Shown here one piece after another: positions 45,409 to 53,347 of a stretch of DNA of 64,000 nt. How positions within the stretch are numbered: position 1 is the first letter of the stretch; the number at the start of each line of letters is the position of its first letter. A model generated the notes under the pieces. It worked only from the letters and a program-made list of their open reading frames with translations, had not been told where the DNA came from and did not search any database. The position numbers and the translations under genes are program-made. Source of the stretch: Cytophagales bacterium (GTDB lineage Bacteria; Bacteroidota; Bacteroidia; Cytophagales; Cyclobacteriaceae); assembly GCA_022360015.1 (NCBI GenBank), contig JAKSDQ010000180.1, positions 87,632 to 151,631 of the forward strand, given 5' to 3'.

Positions 45409-46362
45409 CTAATTTCCCTGCCACGAAGCCGCTCCATTGCCTGTACCATCGCTGGTGTAATCAAAAGGTCCTGGGTTGGTAATAAACTCACTTGTTGTCC
45501 AGATACCTTTGGTCACCGCTACATCTACCCGGCCCCTGGCTCCCACATCTTCACCATATTGCATGAAATCCAGCATGGCAGCAGCATCACCAAAACTATT
45601 ATTAAGATAAACCGCAATATCAGAAGCATTATCATTTAACGCCCTTTCAAAGCTGATAACCTCATCCGGGTCAAGCGTCAAATCTGCCCCATCAGTCGTC
45701 AGCGTATTTAACCGGGCATAGGATCTTAAATTACAAACCCAGTAATCAGTTAAATCCGACGGGGTATTGCCAAAGTTCTTCAGATAAAACCTGTCCCCCG
45801 CAGGATCCACTTTAAAAATTCTTACATTGGCGGTTCCGGTTGCTCCGGTCCAGAAGGAAGCACCGTTTTCATTCCCATTTCCGTTATAATCAAATGGTGA
45901 AACACCAGCCACAAACTCACCTGCCGTCCATATTCCCTTGGTCACCGCTACATCCACCCGGCCGCTGGCTCCCACATCTTCACCGTATTGCATAAAATCT
46001 ATCATAGAAGTGGCGTCGCCAAATTGATTGTCAAGATAAACAGCAATATCAGAAGCATTATCATCCAATGTCCTTTCAAAACTGATCTCCTCATCAGGGT
46101 CGAGCGTCAGATCTGCCCCATCAGAGGTTAGCGTATTTAACTGGGCATAGGACCTGAGATTACAAATCCAATAACTGGTTAAATCTGCCGGAGCATCGCC
46201 AAAGTTTTTCAAGTAAAATTTGTCTTCAGAAGCATCCACCTTGAACAGTCTGACATTTTCTTCACCTTCAGGAGGCGGCGCTTCGTCATCATCATTGCAA
46301 CTGGTGAAAACAAACGCAGAAAGCGACAGGGCATACACGAAAATATTAGTAATTTTTTTCAT
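45409..46362 (-). CDS. lipoprotein with two tandem repeat modules
   Basis: A protein of about 317 residues started at MKKITNIFVYALS (ATG at 46362), with a lipoprotein signal ending in FVFTSC followed by acidic NDDDEAPPPEGEE. Two modules of about 135 residues follow, nearly identical over long stretches: RLFKVDASEDKFYLKNFGDAP and RIFKVDPAGDRFYLKNFGNTP, then ADLTLDPDE, FMQYGEDVGA, GRVDVAVTKGIW. The fold may be related to lamin-tail (LTD) domains, which share the 'EFVELKN'-like opening, but this is a guess. High identity between the modules points to a recent internal duplication. It ends the block next to the receptor pseudogene and is divergent from it. Confidence 0.75.
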   Translation of the reverse strand: MKKITNIFVYALSLSAFVFTSCNDDDEAPPPEGEENVRLFKVDASEDKFYLKNFGDAPADLTSYWICNLRSYAQLNTLTSDGADLTLDPDEEISFERTLDDNASDIAVYLDNQFGDATSMIDFMQYGEDVGASGRVDVAVTKGIWTAGEFVAGVSPFDYNGNGNENGASFWTGATGTANVRIFKVDPAGDRFYLKNFGNTPSDLTDYWVCNLRSYARLNTLTTDGADLTLDPDEVISFERALNDNASDIAVYLNNSFGDAAAMLDFMQYGEDVGARGRVDVAVTKGIWTTSEFITNPGPFDYTSDGTGNGAASWQGN

Positions 46363-46413
46363 AACTTTTGGATTTTGATTATTTGATAATACCATGGGAC
46401 AAGCCCGAATCAT

Positions 46414-46736
46414 TTTATTTGTAAAAAATAGAGATCGATGTTTAAGCTGTTAATGTATTTCCCGAATTGATACCGGTTAATTCTTGCCAATAATACAACC
46501 GTAGCGCCTAAATCATTATCATAAATGACAGGGAAATAGCTGAACTGGGAAAAAATCACGCTGAAAGCAAAAATATCTGTTTAAACAAGCTGTTGCAATG
46601 ACATGCCTTAATACAGGAACCAACACATTACCTACCTACAAGTAGTGATACAAAATGCCTAATAATGGCGATTGATCCCGGTTTCCTAAAGCTTCATATT
46701 TGCGCTATTTGGAACAGGTCAAAATAATTTCGATGA
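46414..46736. other. intergenic stretch between divergent genes
   Basis: About 320 bases between a lipoprotein gene and the receptor pseudogene. No ORF or RNA gene is seen. A half-site TTGCAATG near 46593 resembles one arm of the palindrome at 45187 but has no good partner. Confidence 0.4.
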
Positions 46737-47281
46737 ATGAAAAAACTGATACTAACCTCTTACTTAATTTTCACATACCTGCTCACTTGTGCCCAGTCCG
46801 GAACCGTGACCGGCAAGGTAACGGATGTCTAGGTGAACCACTGGGATTTGCCAGTATTGCTGTAAAAGGCACCTCAATGGGAACGCAGTCGGATGACAAG
46901 GGTTATTTTACACTTTCAAACCTGGCTCCCGGAAAGCAAACCATTCAGATCAGTGCGGTTGGTTATGAACTGCTCGAAAAAGAAGTCACGGTGAAGGCTG
47001 GTGAAACGGTTTCACTCGAGCTGACACTCAATGAGAAGATCACCAACCTGCAAACGGTTGAAATCATAGGCCGTAAGGAGCGTGGCTATGCCAAAAGCAC
47101 CTCATTTTTGGCTACCAAAACATCATCTGCCCTGCAGGACGTGCCACAATCCATCGGTTATGTGACCAAAGAAGTGAATAACATTTTTGATAAAACCCAT
47201 TGGGTTGGAGGATATGACTTCATCAGGGCTTTTCCGGGGGCCCCCAGAAATGTTATGACTACTTTTTCTTATACATTTTAA
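46737..47281 (+). pseudogene. TonB-dependent siderophore receptor, internally deleted and frameshifted
   Basis: The start MKKLILTSYLIFTYLLTCAQ (ATG at 46737) is a signal peptide and runs into GTVTGKVTDV and a stop at 46830. The neighbouring frame continues the carboxypeptidase-D-like domain (GEPLGFASIAVKGTSMGTQS, KGYFTLSNLAPGKQTIQI) and the plug (ALQDVPQSIGYVTKEV). The frame then jumps directly to NNIFDKTHWVGGYDFI and ends GAPRNVMTTFSYTF, which is the last strand of a receptor. About 600 residues of plug and barrel are therefore missing, and a one-base deletion near 46830 breaks the signal peptide from the rest. The product cannot be a working receptor. Confidence 0.85.
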
Positions 47282-47319
47282 CGTATTTTTGCTCACTACA
47301 AAGCCCGTGGCAGGCCTTT

Positions 47320-48651
47320 ATGGTAAAAATCAAAGAAAATAATAAACTCTGGGCTATACATAGCTGGGTGGGCCTGTATGCAGGGGTTATCATTGCATTT
47401 TTAAGCATTACAGGTGCTGCAGCCCTTTTCAGGGTCGAGCTGGATCATGTTTTTAATCCCCACCTAAGAAGTGTGACGCCCGAAGGCCGGCAATTAGCCA
47501 TGACCCCTGTGGTGGAAAAGGTAAAAGCACAACATCCGGATAAAGTGCTTTTTGAAGTAGAACTACCAGTCAGTGCAACAGGTAGCTGGAACATCCGGCT
47601 CCTGCCCAAAGAACAGCGCCGGCTATTCCCCATTTTCTGGGAAGTTTTTGTCAATCCATATACAGGGGAAATATTGGGAGAAAGAAATTACTACAAATCC
47701 TTTACCTATTATCTGAGAAACATCCATGTACGGTTTTATGAAGGTTTTTACGGCAGGCAAATTGTTGGCCTTGCCGGTATTGCCCTGCTGATTTCTACAG
47801 TCACCGGTTTACTTATTTATGGCCGGTTCATGAAAAAACGGTTTTTTGGCACCATCAGGAAAAAGAATCTGCGGGTCTCCCAGGCCGACTACCACAAACT
47901 GATTGGCATGCTGGCTTTGGTCTTCAACCTCATGATTGCCATAACCGGGGCCTGGCTTGGGTTGCAGGGGTACCTCCAAAAGTGGTTGAATATAGAACGC
48001 CCTAATACCTTTAAGCTTATCGAAAAACCTTACAGCAAGGAAGAAGACATCGCACTTACATTTGATTTTGATTCTATCTATCTTGCCTCACGCACACACT
48101 TTCCCCAGCTCATGCCTGTTATTATCCGTCCCTCTACCAATGGCGATGGCGTGGTAGAGGTGATAGGCGATGTGCCAAAACAGGTGTATGAGCGGAACAG
48201 TAACAAAATTGTATTAAGCAAAGATAATTACCAGCCACAATTCATTTATAATATCAGCCATGACAACGCAGGGGCAAAATTGTTTTATGTCCAGGAGTCA
48301 CTGCATTTCGGTGATTACGGAGGTCTGGCGCTTAAGTTGTTGTATGGCGTGTTATCCCTCACTTCAGGTTTTCTGGCCTTATCAGGTTTTATCGTTTATC
48401 TGGAAAGGACCCGCAAGAAAAGGTTTGAACAGCCAAAATTCGTTGAGCTTCGTCCGCTATTGCTCCGCTGGACTGCAGGCATACTCGGCACCTGCGTCAT
48501 CATCGGTATCCTCAGTGGCATCTGGGGTATAGGAATACCGACACTGGTCGTTGTAATACTATTTTATAGTTTTATCCTGCTGATATTGCTCAAAACAGTT
48601 TTTGGCAGAATTAAAAGAAGAATCGCCAAATTAAACAATCAAATCACTTGA
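47320..48651 (+). CDS. PepSY-domain (PepSY_TM) inner-membrane protein
   Basis: A 443-residue membrane protein with helices near 13-36 (HSWVGLYAGVIIAFLSITG), 143-166, 188-212, 335-360 and two near the C-terminus. The loop after the first helix holds a PepSY-type domain. Conserved histidines flank the membrane segments (WAIHSWVG, NIHVRFYEG, YHKLIG, LHFGDYGG), suggesting heme or metal handling. The family is linked to siderophore receptors and probably reduces ferric siderophore in the inner membrane or periplasm. It starts 38 nt after the receptor pseudogene and overlaps the next gene at a TTGA junction. Confidence 0.88.
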   Translation: MVKIKENNKLWAIHSWVGLYAGVIIAFLSITGAAALFRVELDHVFNPHLRSVTPEGRQLAMTPVVEKVKAQHPDKVLFEVELPVSATGSWNIRLLPKEQRRLFPIFWEVFVNPYTGEILGERNYYKSFTYYLRNIHVRFYEGFYGRQIVGLAGIALLISTVTGLLIYGRFMKKRFFGTIRKKNLRVSQADYHKLIGMLALVFNLMIAITGAWLGLQGYLQKWLNIERPNTFKLIEKPYSKEEDIALTFDFDSIYLASRTHFPQLMPVIIRPSTNGDGVVEVIGDVPKQVYERNSNKIVLSKDNYQPQFIYNISHDNAGAKLFYVQESLHFGDYGGLALKLLYGVLSLTSGFLALSGFIVYLERTRKKRFEQPKFVELRPLLLRWTAGILGTCVIIGILSGIWGIGIPTLVVVILFYSFILLILLKTVFGRIKRRIAKLNNQIT

Positions 48652-48971
48652 CTCCAACCTCGAATCATACAAAAGAACACCTGCTGATTCCCTTGCTGAT
48701 TATTACGGGGCTGCCTTTACTCATTGGCTTATTCTATTTATGCCATGAGTATCTGATGGTTTATACAAACAGCGAGACGCTTGAATTCTATGCGTTTAAT
48801 GACACGGATTCCAGGAAAAAATACCTTAACTCCACCATGACCGGTATGGTGACCTGCTTTGTGTTGTTCACATTAAGTGTTTTGTCAGTCAGATTTAAAA
48901 AAAGCTGGCTTTTGCTACTGTTGAGTTTGCTTAACTTTTCTCAGCTAACTTATTTACTGCTTTATCATTAA
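48648..48971 (+). CDS. small membrane protein downstream of PepSY
   Basis: A 107-residue protein with three membrane helices (about 14-32, 66-84, 86-104). I take the TTG at 48648, which overlaps the PepSY stop codon as TTGA, because no good ATG lies near and the first helix would otherwise be lost. I recognise no named family. The coupling to PepSY suggests a subunit or assembly factor of the same uptake system. Confidence 0.6.
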   Translation: MTPTSNHTKEHLLIPLLIITGLPLLIGLFYLCHEYLMVYTNSETLEFYAFNDTDSRKKYLNSTMTGMVTCFVLFTLSVLSVRFKKSWLLLLLSLLNFSQLTYLLLYH

Positions 48972-49126
48972 AGGCTTGTCCTGCCATTTCATTGAGGCTG
49001 TTCAATAAGTTTGCGCTGGTTGGGAAATGACGCAACATAATAATTATTACACAGCCCCAAACGGCTTTCATAATAAAAAACTCAGCCCGTAAACTTAAAC
49101 CTTTTTTGATCCTTTCCGTTCTAGTA

Positions 49127-49139
49127 ATAGTAATACTAT
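49127..49139 (+). promoter_or_regulatory. ATAGTAATACTAT operator, copy 1 (icd)
   Basis: A 13-bp palindrome with central A: arms ATAGTA and TACTAT. It ends 20 nt before the icd start codon at 49160. An extra half-site TAGTA lies just before it at 49122-49126. The same 13 bases recur exactly at 51703, 55755 and 56832. Confidence 0.75.
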
Positions 49140-49159
49140 CATGAATAAATGTAAAGCTA

Positions 49160-50674
49160 ATGAAAAGTCTATCAGTTCAACCCAATGCATCGGAAGTAAG
49201 TAAAAAAAAAGCTGTGAAAATAGCAGTAGCTAAAGGTGACGGAATAGGTCCTGAAATTATGGATGCCACATTGAAAATACTGGATGCCGCAGGAGCCATG
49301 ATTAAGCCAGAGTTTATAGAGGTGGGAAATTCCGTTTATTTGTCCGGAAATTCTTCAGGGATTACTTCAGCGGCATGGGATGTGGTAAGGGAAAACAAGG
49401 TTATTTTAAAGGGTCCCATTACCACACCTCAGGGTAAAGGATACAAAAGCCTGAATGTAACTTTACGAAAATCACTGGGACTTTTTGCCAATGTCAGACC
49501 TGTCATGTCATTGTCTCCTTACGTTCAGACAAATTTTCCGGAGATGGATGTAGTCGTTATCCGGGAAAATGAAGAAGACCTGTATGCAGGCATTGAGCAC
49601 CGGCAAACGCAGGATGTGGTACAATGTCTCAAGCTAATTACAAGGCCGGGTTGTGAGCGAATTGTACGTTACGCGTTCGAATACGCCAGCGCTTATGACA
49701 GGAGCAAGGTGACTTGCATGGTCAAAGACAATATCATGAAATTAACAGATGGACTTTTTCATAAGGTTTTTGAAGAAATTGGTGCCGAATACCCTGAAAT
49801 TGAGAAAGACGTCCAGATTATAGATATCGCCTCGGCAAGACTGGCAACAAGGCCGGAAGACTACGACGTAATCGTTACCTCCAACCTGTATGGTGACATT
49901 ATCTCTGATGTGGCGGCTGAAATTGTAGGTTCGGTGGGACTTGCAGGTTCTGCTAATATCGGAACAGATATAGCCATGTTTGAGGCGATTCACGGATCAG
50001 CACCTGACATAGCCGGTCTTAATCTGGCCAATCCTTCGGGATTGATCAATGCCGCTGTGATGATGCTGGCCCATATTGGGCAGCAAACCGTAGCCGACAA
50101 AGTAAAAAATGCCTGGCTGGCAACCATTGAGCATGGCTATCATACCAAAGATATTTTTACCCAGGGTAGAAGCACCAAAAAAGTGTCTACCGATCATTTT
50201 GCAGAGCAGGTTATAGAAAGGTTAGGGACAGCGCCTGAAAATCTGAAAAAAAGTACCCTGAGTAAAGGAAACGGCCAGATTGTCATCCCGGAGTTTTCAA
50301 GAAAACCGGTAGAAAAGAAATTAGTGGGGGTGGATGTTTTCCTTGATTGGGCAGAAAAAGATACCAACAAATTGGGAGAAGCATTGGATGCCCTGGGCAG
50401 CTATAATCTCCAACTGAAGATGATCACCAACCGTGGAGTCAAGGTTTACCCCCACGGAATTCCTGAGACATTTTGCACGGATCATTGGCGGTGCAGGTTT
50501 GTATCCGTTAAAGCCAGGATTGCCAATGATGAGCCTATCTATCAGGAGATCAACTATGAGCAGGTAGTCGCCCTGCTGTCAAGACTGAATTCAAGCGGAT
50601 TTGATGTAATAAAAACAGAAAACCTTTATGAGTTTGACGGAAAGAGGGGTTTTTCATTAGGCCAGGGTGAATAG
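49160..50674 (+). CDS. icd: isocitrate dehydrogenase (NADP), Thermus/Bacteroidota type
   Basis: A 504-residue enzyme of the TCA cycle that turns isocitrate into 2-oxoglutarate and CO2. The N-terminal 340 residues form the isocitrate/isopropylmalate dehydrogenase core: VAKGDGIGPEIMDAT, ILKGPITTPQGKGYKSLNV with substrate-site serine and arginines, VVIRENEEDLYAGIEH, VTSNLYGDIISDVAAEIVGS with the metal aspartates, and the nucleotide loop FEAIHGSAPDIAG. A C-terminal extension of about 150 residues (GVDVFLDWAEKDTNKLGEAL) is typical of the Thermus-type enzyme. It is preceded by the ATAGTAATACTAT site and followed by a terminator. Confidence 0.92.
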   Translation: MKSLSVQPNASEVSKKKAVKIAVAKGDGIGPEIMDATLKILDAAGAMIKPEFIEVGNSVYLSGNSSGITSAAWDVVRENKVILKGPITTPQGKGYKSLNVTLRKSLGLFANVRPVMSLSPYVQTNFPEMDVVVIRENEEDLYAGIEHRQTQDVVQCLKLITRPGCERIVRYAFEYASAYDRSKVTCMVKDNIMKLTDGLFHKVFEEIGAEYPEIEKDVQIIDIASARLATRPEDYDVIVTSNLYGDIISDVAAEIVGSVGLAGSANIGTDIAMFEAIHGSAPDIAGLNLANPSGLINAAVMMLAHIGQQTVADKVKNAWLATIEHGYHTKDIFTQGRSTKKVSTDHFAEQVIERLGTAPENLKKSTLSKGNGQIVIPEFSRKPVEKKLVGVDVFLDWAEKDTNKLGEALDALGSYNLQLKMITNRGVKVYPHGIPETFCTDHWRCRFVSVKARIANDEPIYQEINYEQVVALLSRLNSSGFDVIKTENLYEFDGKRGFSLGQGE

Positions 50675-50716
50675 AAGGGACTACAATCATATTTAACTAT
50701 CACAGTCAGGATAAGG

Positions 50717-50742
50717 ACCAGACCTATAAGTCTGGTTTTTTT
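50717..50742 (+). terminator. terminator between icd and yitT, touching the next start
   Basis: A seven-base stem ACCAGAC / GTCTGGT with a six-base loop is followed by six T. The T-tract ends four bases before the start codon of the next gene at 50747, so the hairpin occupies the place of a ribosome binding site. Confidence 0.8.
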
Positions 50743-50746
50743 AGTT

Positions 50747-51628
50747 ATGATCAAAAAAGAAAAACAATCTTCCGTCAGGCGCAGTATTGTTGAATTGCTT
50801 TGGATTACTGCCGGCGTATTTTCTGCCGGCTTTGGACTTAAAAGCCTATTGCTGCCTAACAACTTTATCGATGGAGGAGCAACCGGCATATCCCTGCTTA
50901 TCGCAGAAACAACTGTATTGGATATTTCTTATGTAATTCTGGTGGTAAATATTCCTTTTATTACTATCGGCTATCTACAGATGAGCCGCAAATTTGTGAT
51001 TAAAACCGCCCTTGCCGTATTGACTTTATCTCTTGTACTGGCTTTATTGGAGTTTCCCATCATCACCGAAGACAGGCTGTTGGCAGCCTTATTCGGTGGC
51101 TTTTTTCTTGGAGCGGGTATAGGGCTTAGTGTAAGGGGTGGGTGTGTGATCGATGGCACGGAAATCCTTGCGCTCTACTTTAGCCGAAGGCTGAACATCT
51201 CCATGGGTGATATCATTATCATCATAAATGTACTAATATTCGGGGCCTCAGCATGGCTGCTCGGAACAGAAGCCGCCTTGTATTCTATGCTAGCCTATTT
51301 TGTCGCCTCAAAAACCATGGATTTTATTATCCAGGGTATAGAAGAATACCTCGGACTTACCATTATCTCAATACACAGTGAGGAAATAAAAGACGCTATT
51401 CTCTCTGAAATGAATACAGGGGTTACGATTTTGCATGGCGAAGGAGGATACGGTCGAAAAGAAAGTTCACCACAAAAAATAGATGTTTTATACACAGTTG
51501 TAACCAGGTTGGAGCTGCTGAAGATAAACAGAATAATTGATGACACGGACCCGCATGCATTTGTGGTCATCCAAGGTGTCAGGGATGTAAAAGGAGGGGT
51601 TTTGAAGAGGAGGACTATGCCACAATAA
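50747..51628 (+). CDS. YitT-family membrane protein (DUF161/DUF2179)
   Basis: A 293-residue protein with an N-terminal membrane part of five to six helices (residues 15-185) and a C-terminal DUF2179 domain. FSAGFGLKSLLLPNNFIDGGATG, IGLSVRGGCVIDGTEILALY and GASAWLLGTEAALYSMLAYF are typical YitT signatures (given in part). The soluble end has GVTILHGEGGYGRKESSPQK and a VVTRLELLKINRIID strand. YitT proteins are widespread inner-membrane proteins of unknown transport function. The start codon stands only four nt after the T-run of the icd terminator. Confidence 0.9.
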   Translation: MIKKEKQSSVRRSIVELLWITAGVFSAGFGLKSLLLPNNFIDGGATGISLLIAETTVLDISYVILVVNIPFITIGYLQMSRKFVIKTALAVLTLSLVLALLEFPIITEDRLLAALFGGFFLGAGIGLSVRGGCVIDGTEILALYFSRRLNISMGDIIIIINVLIFGASAWLLGTEAALYSMLAYFVASKTMDFIIQGIEEYLGLTIISIHSEEIKDAILSEMNTGVTILHGEGGYGRKESSPQKIDVLYTVVTRLELLKINRIIDDTDPHAFVVIQGVRDVKGGVLKRRTMPQ

Positions 51629-51702
51629 CCAGCCCCCTTCCCAATAATTATTGGCCTTAAATGTGGCAAAAACATAACCACATAGCCATTTTTTCGTATA
51701 GT

Positions 51703-51715
51703 ATAGTAATACTAT
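51703..51715 (+). promoter_or_regulatory. ATAGTAATACTAT operator, copy 2 (TPR-SPFH-LRR operon)
   Basis: The same 13 bases as at 49127, ending 14 nt before the start at 51730. An extra half-site TAGTA lies at 51699-51703. It is followed by TA, as in copies 3 and 4. Confidence 0.75.
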
Positions 51716-51729
51716 TAAATAATTAAGCT

Positions 51730-52095
51730 ATGCAATTATATAAAACTGTATTACTATTATCTTTTGCATTCCAACCGTTTACAAATGCATACTCAACCAC
51801 ACCCTACAATAGCTGGATTTATACAGGCCAGTCTTACATGACCCGATGGGACTTCAATCAGGCCATTTTTTACTTTTCGAAAGCTATTGAAGACAACCCC
51901 AACCACACCAAAGCATATTTATACCGTTCGAAAGCTTACCTGATGATCAACAGATATCATGAAGCCATGGACGACTACCAAAAGGCATTGGCCATTGATC
52001 CTAAGTATGTCAAAAATTTTATGGGAAAGAAAAGACTGGAAAAAAATAACAGCAGGCATTTTGCTAATCCCGGACTCCATCCCATACCCAATTAA
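51730..52095 (+). CDS. exported TPR-repeat protein
   Basis: A 121-residue protein with a signal peptide (about residues 1-22) and two tetratricopeptide repeats, in YMTRWDFNQAIFYFSKAIEDNPN and KAYLYRSKAYLMINRYHEAMDDYQKALAIDPK (each quoted only in part by motif: FNQAIFYFSKAIEDNP and HEAMDDYQKALAIDP). TPR pairs bind peptides or partner proteins. It is the first gene of the SPFH/LRR operon and is preceded by the ATAGTAATACTAT palindrome. Likely a periplasmic scaffold. Confidence 0.8.
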   Translation: MQLYKTVLLLSFAFQPFTNAYSTTPYNSWIYTGQSYMTRWDFNQAIFYFSKAIEDNPNHTKAYLYRSKAYLMINRYHEAMDDYQKALAIDPKYVKNFMGKKRLEKNNSRHFANPGLHPIPN

Positions 52096-52119
52096 AGTTC
52101 TAAACAAAATCTTACCGTC

Positions 52120-52905
52120 ATGAAAAAATCCATATTTCTTATATTATTGACCACCCTGGTAATTGCCTCAGGCTGTACCGTAGTCAGGCAGGGAGAGATA
52201 GGCGTAAAACGTAAGTTGGGGAAATTGAATGATCAGTCCATACAGCCGGGAGCAATAGTTTACAACCCATTGTTAACCAGAATCATTAAGCTGCCCGTTC
52301 GCACAGTAAACCTTGAAATAAACGCTAATTTACCCTCAAAAGAGGGATTGAATGTAGGAGCGGTTATTTCGATCCTTTACCGTATTAAACCTGAAAATGC
52401 ACCCAGCATCATAGAAAATATTGGTACTGAATATGAGCAGGTGGTCATCACCAGTGTATTCAGATCGGCCTCTGCCGATGTTTGTTCAAGGTTTTATGCG
52501 AAAGATATGCATACGGCACAGCGGTCGACAATAGAGTCAGAAATTACCAGACAGATGTCACGCCTTCTGGGAAATAGAGGTTTCGATATAGAAGCTGTAT
52601 TGTTAAAAACGATCCAACTGCCTGAAGGGCTGGCACGGGCTGTTGAAGAAAAGCTGGAAGCTGAACAGGACGCCCAGCGTATGGAGTTTTTACTGCAACG
52701 CGAGAAGCTGGAAGCGCAACGGAAGCTCGTAGAGGCAGAAGGCACCCGTGATGCACAAAAAATAATCTCGGAGGGGCTAAGTAAGCAAATACTGCAATGG
52801 CAGACGATTGAAGCCTTTAAAAAACTCTCCGAATCCCCAAATTCCAAGGTGATTATTACCAGCGGGAACTCTCCCTTGCTGATGAATGAAATCGAAGGTA
52901 ACTAA
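52120..52905 (+). CDS. SPFH/prohibitin-family lipoprotein
   Basis: A 261-residue protein with a signal ending in LVIASGC (lipobox-like), then an SPFH domain (about residues 20-180): GEIGVKRKLGKLNDQSIQPG, LPVRTVNLEINANLPSKEG, ISILYRIKPENAPSII and YEQVVITSVFRSASADVCSR. A heptad-rich coiled-coil helix (about 180-240, AVEEKLEAEQDAQRMEF) ends in a strand. Prohibitins assemble into large membrane rings that organise lipids and proteases. A lipid anchor instead of a transmembrane helix is unusual for the family and would place this one outside the cytoplasm. The operon is under the ATAGTAATACTAT site. Confidence 0.85.
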   Translation: MKKSIFLILLTTLVIASGCTVVRQGEIGVKRKLGKLNDQSIQPGAIVYNPLLTRIIKLPVRTVNLEINANLPSKEGLNVGAVISILYRIKPENAPSIIENIGTEYEQVVITSVFRSASADVCSRFYAKDMHTAQRSTIESEITRQMSRLLGNRGFDIEAVLLKTIQLPEGLARAVEEKLEAEQDAQRMEFLLQREKLEAQRKLVEAEGTRDAQKIISEGLSKQILQWQTIEAFKKLSESPNSKVIITSGNSPLLMNEIEGN

Positions 52906-53102
52906 TGTATAAAATGTTTGCTATGAGTAGTTTTCTGAAATACACCAAAACAGTGATTCAAAAAGTGAGCTTTGATCGCCATCTACTTAATAAAGAATAT
53001 AGAAAGTGTCTTGGTTACCTTTCAAATAAAGAGAGAAAAGAGTTTAATTCCTGGTTGAAAAATCAACCCTACTATTCCACGATGGAGTCGGTGGAACATT
53101 GA
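52905..53102 (+). CDS. small basic hypothetical protein
   Basis: A 65-residue soluble protein whose ATG overlaps the SPFH stop codon by one base. It is basic and helical (YTKTVIQKVSFDRHLLNKEY, then LSNKERKEFNSWLKNQPYY). No domain is recognised. The strict overlap with the preceding gene and the tight spacing to the next suggest it is a real member of the operon. Confidence 0.55.
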   Translation: MYKMFAMSSFLKYTKTVIQKVSFDRHLLNKEYRKCLGYLSNKERKEFNSWLKNQPYYSTMESVEH

Positions 53103-53119
53103 ACATCGTACCGACAGCC

Positions 53120-53347
53120 ATGACTTGGATAGTTATTACAGAAGATCCACGACCTGACAAGTATATACCGATACTTGTCAGGTCACAGCAAGAGGCAATA
53201 GAACTTAGTGTGAAACTCAATAGTTTTCAGGTGTTCAATAACGAGGACGAAGCAATATCCCTTGCCACTCAATTGAAAGAAAAATACCGTGTGAAATCTA
53301 TAAGGATATTTTATTCAGAAGGTTATTCAAAAAATGTCACGATATGA
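53120..53347 (+). CDS. small hypothetical protein
   Basis: A protein of about 75 residues started at the ATG at 53120; a TTG at 53099 would overlap the previous gene. It contains two similar strand-helix pieces, WIVITEDPRPDKYIPILVRS and EAIELSVKLNSFQVF, then ISLATQLKEKYRVKSIRIFY, suggesting a small alpha/beta domain. Its stop codon overlaps the LRR gene start by four bases (ATGA). Function unknown. Confidence 0.5.
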   Translation: MTWIVITEDPRPDKYIPILVRSQQEAIELSVKLNSFQVFNNEDEAISLATQLKEKYRVKSIRIFYSEGYSKNVTI

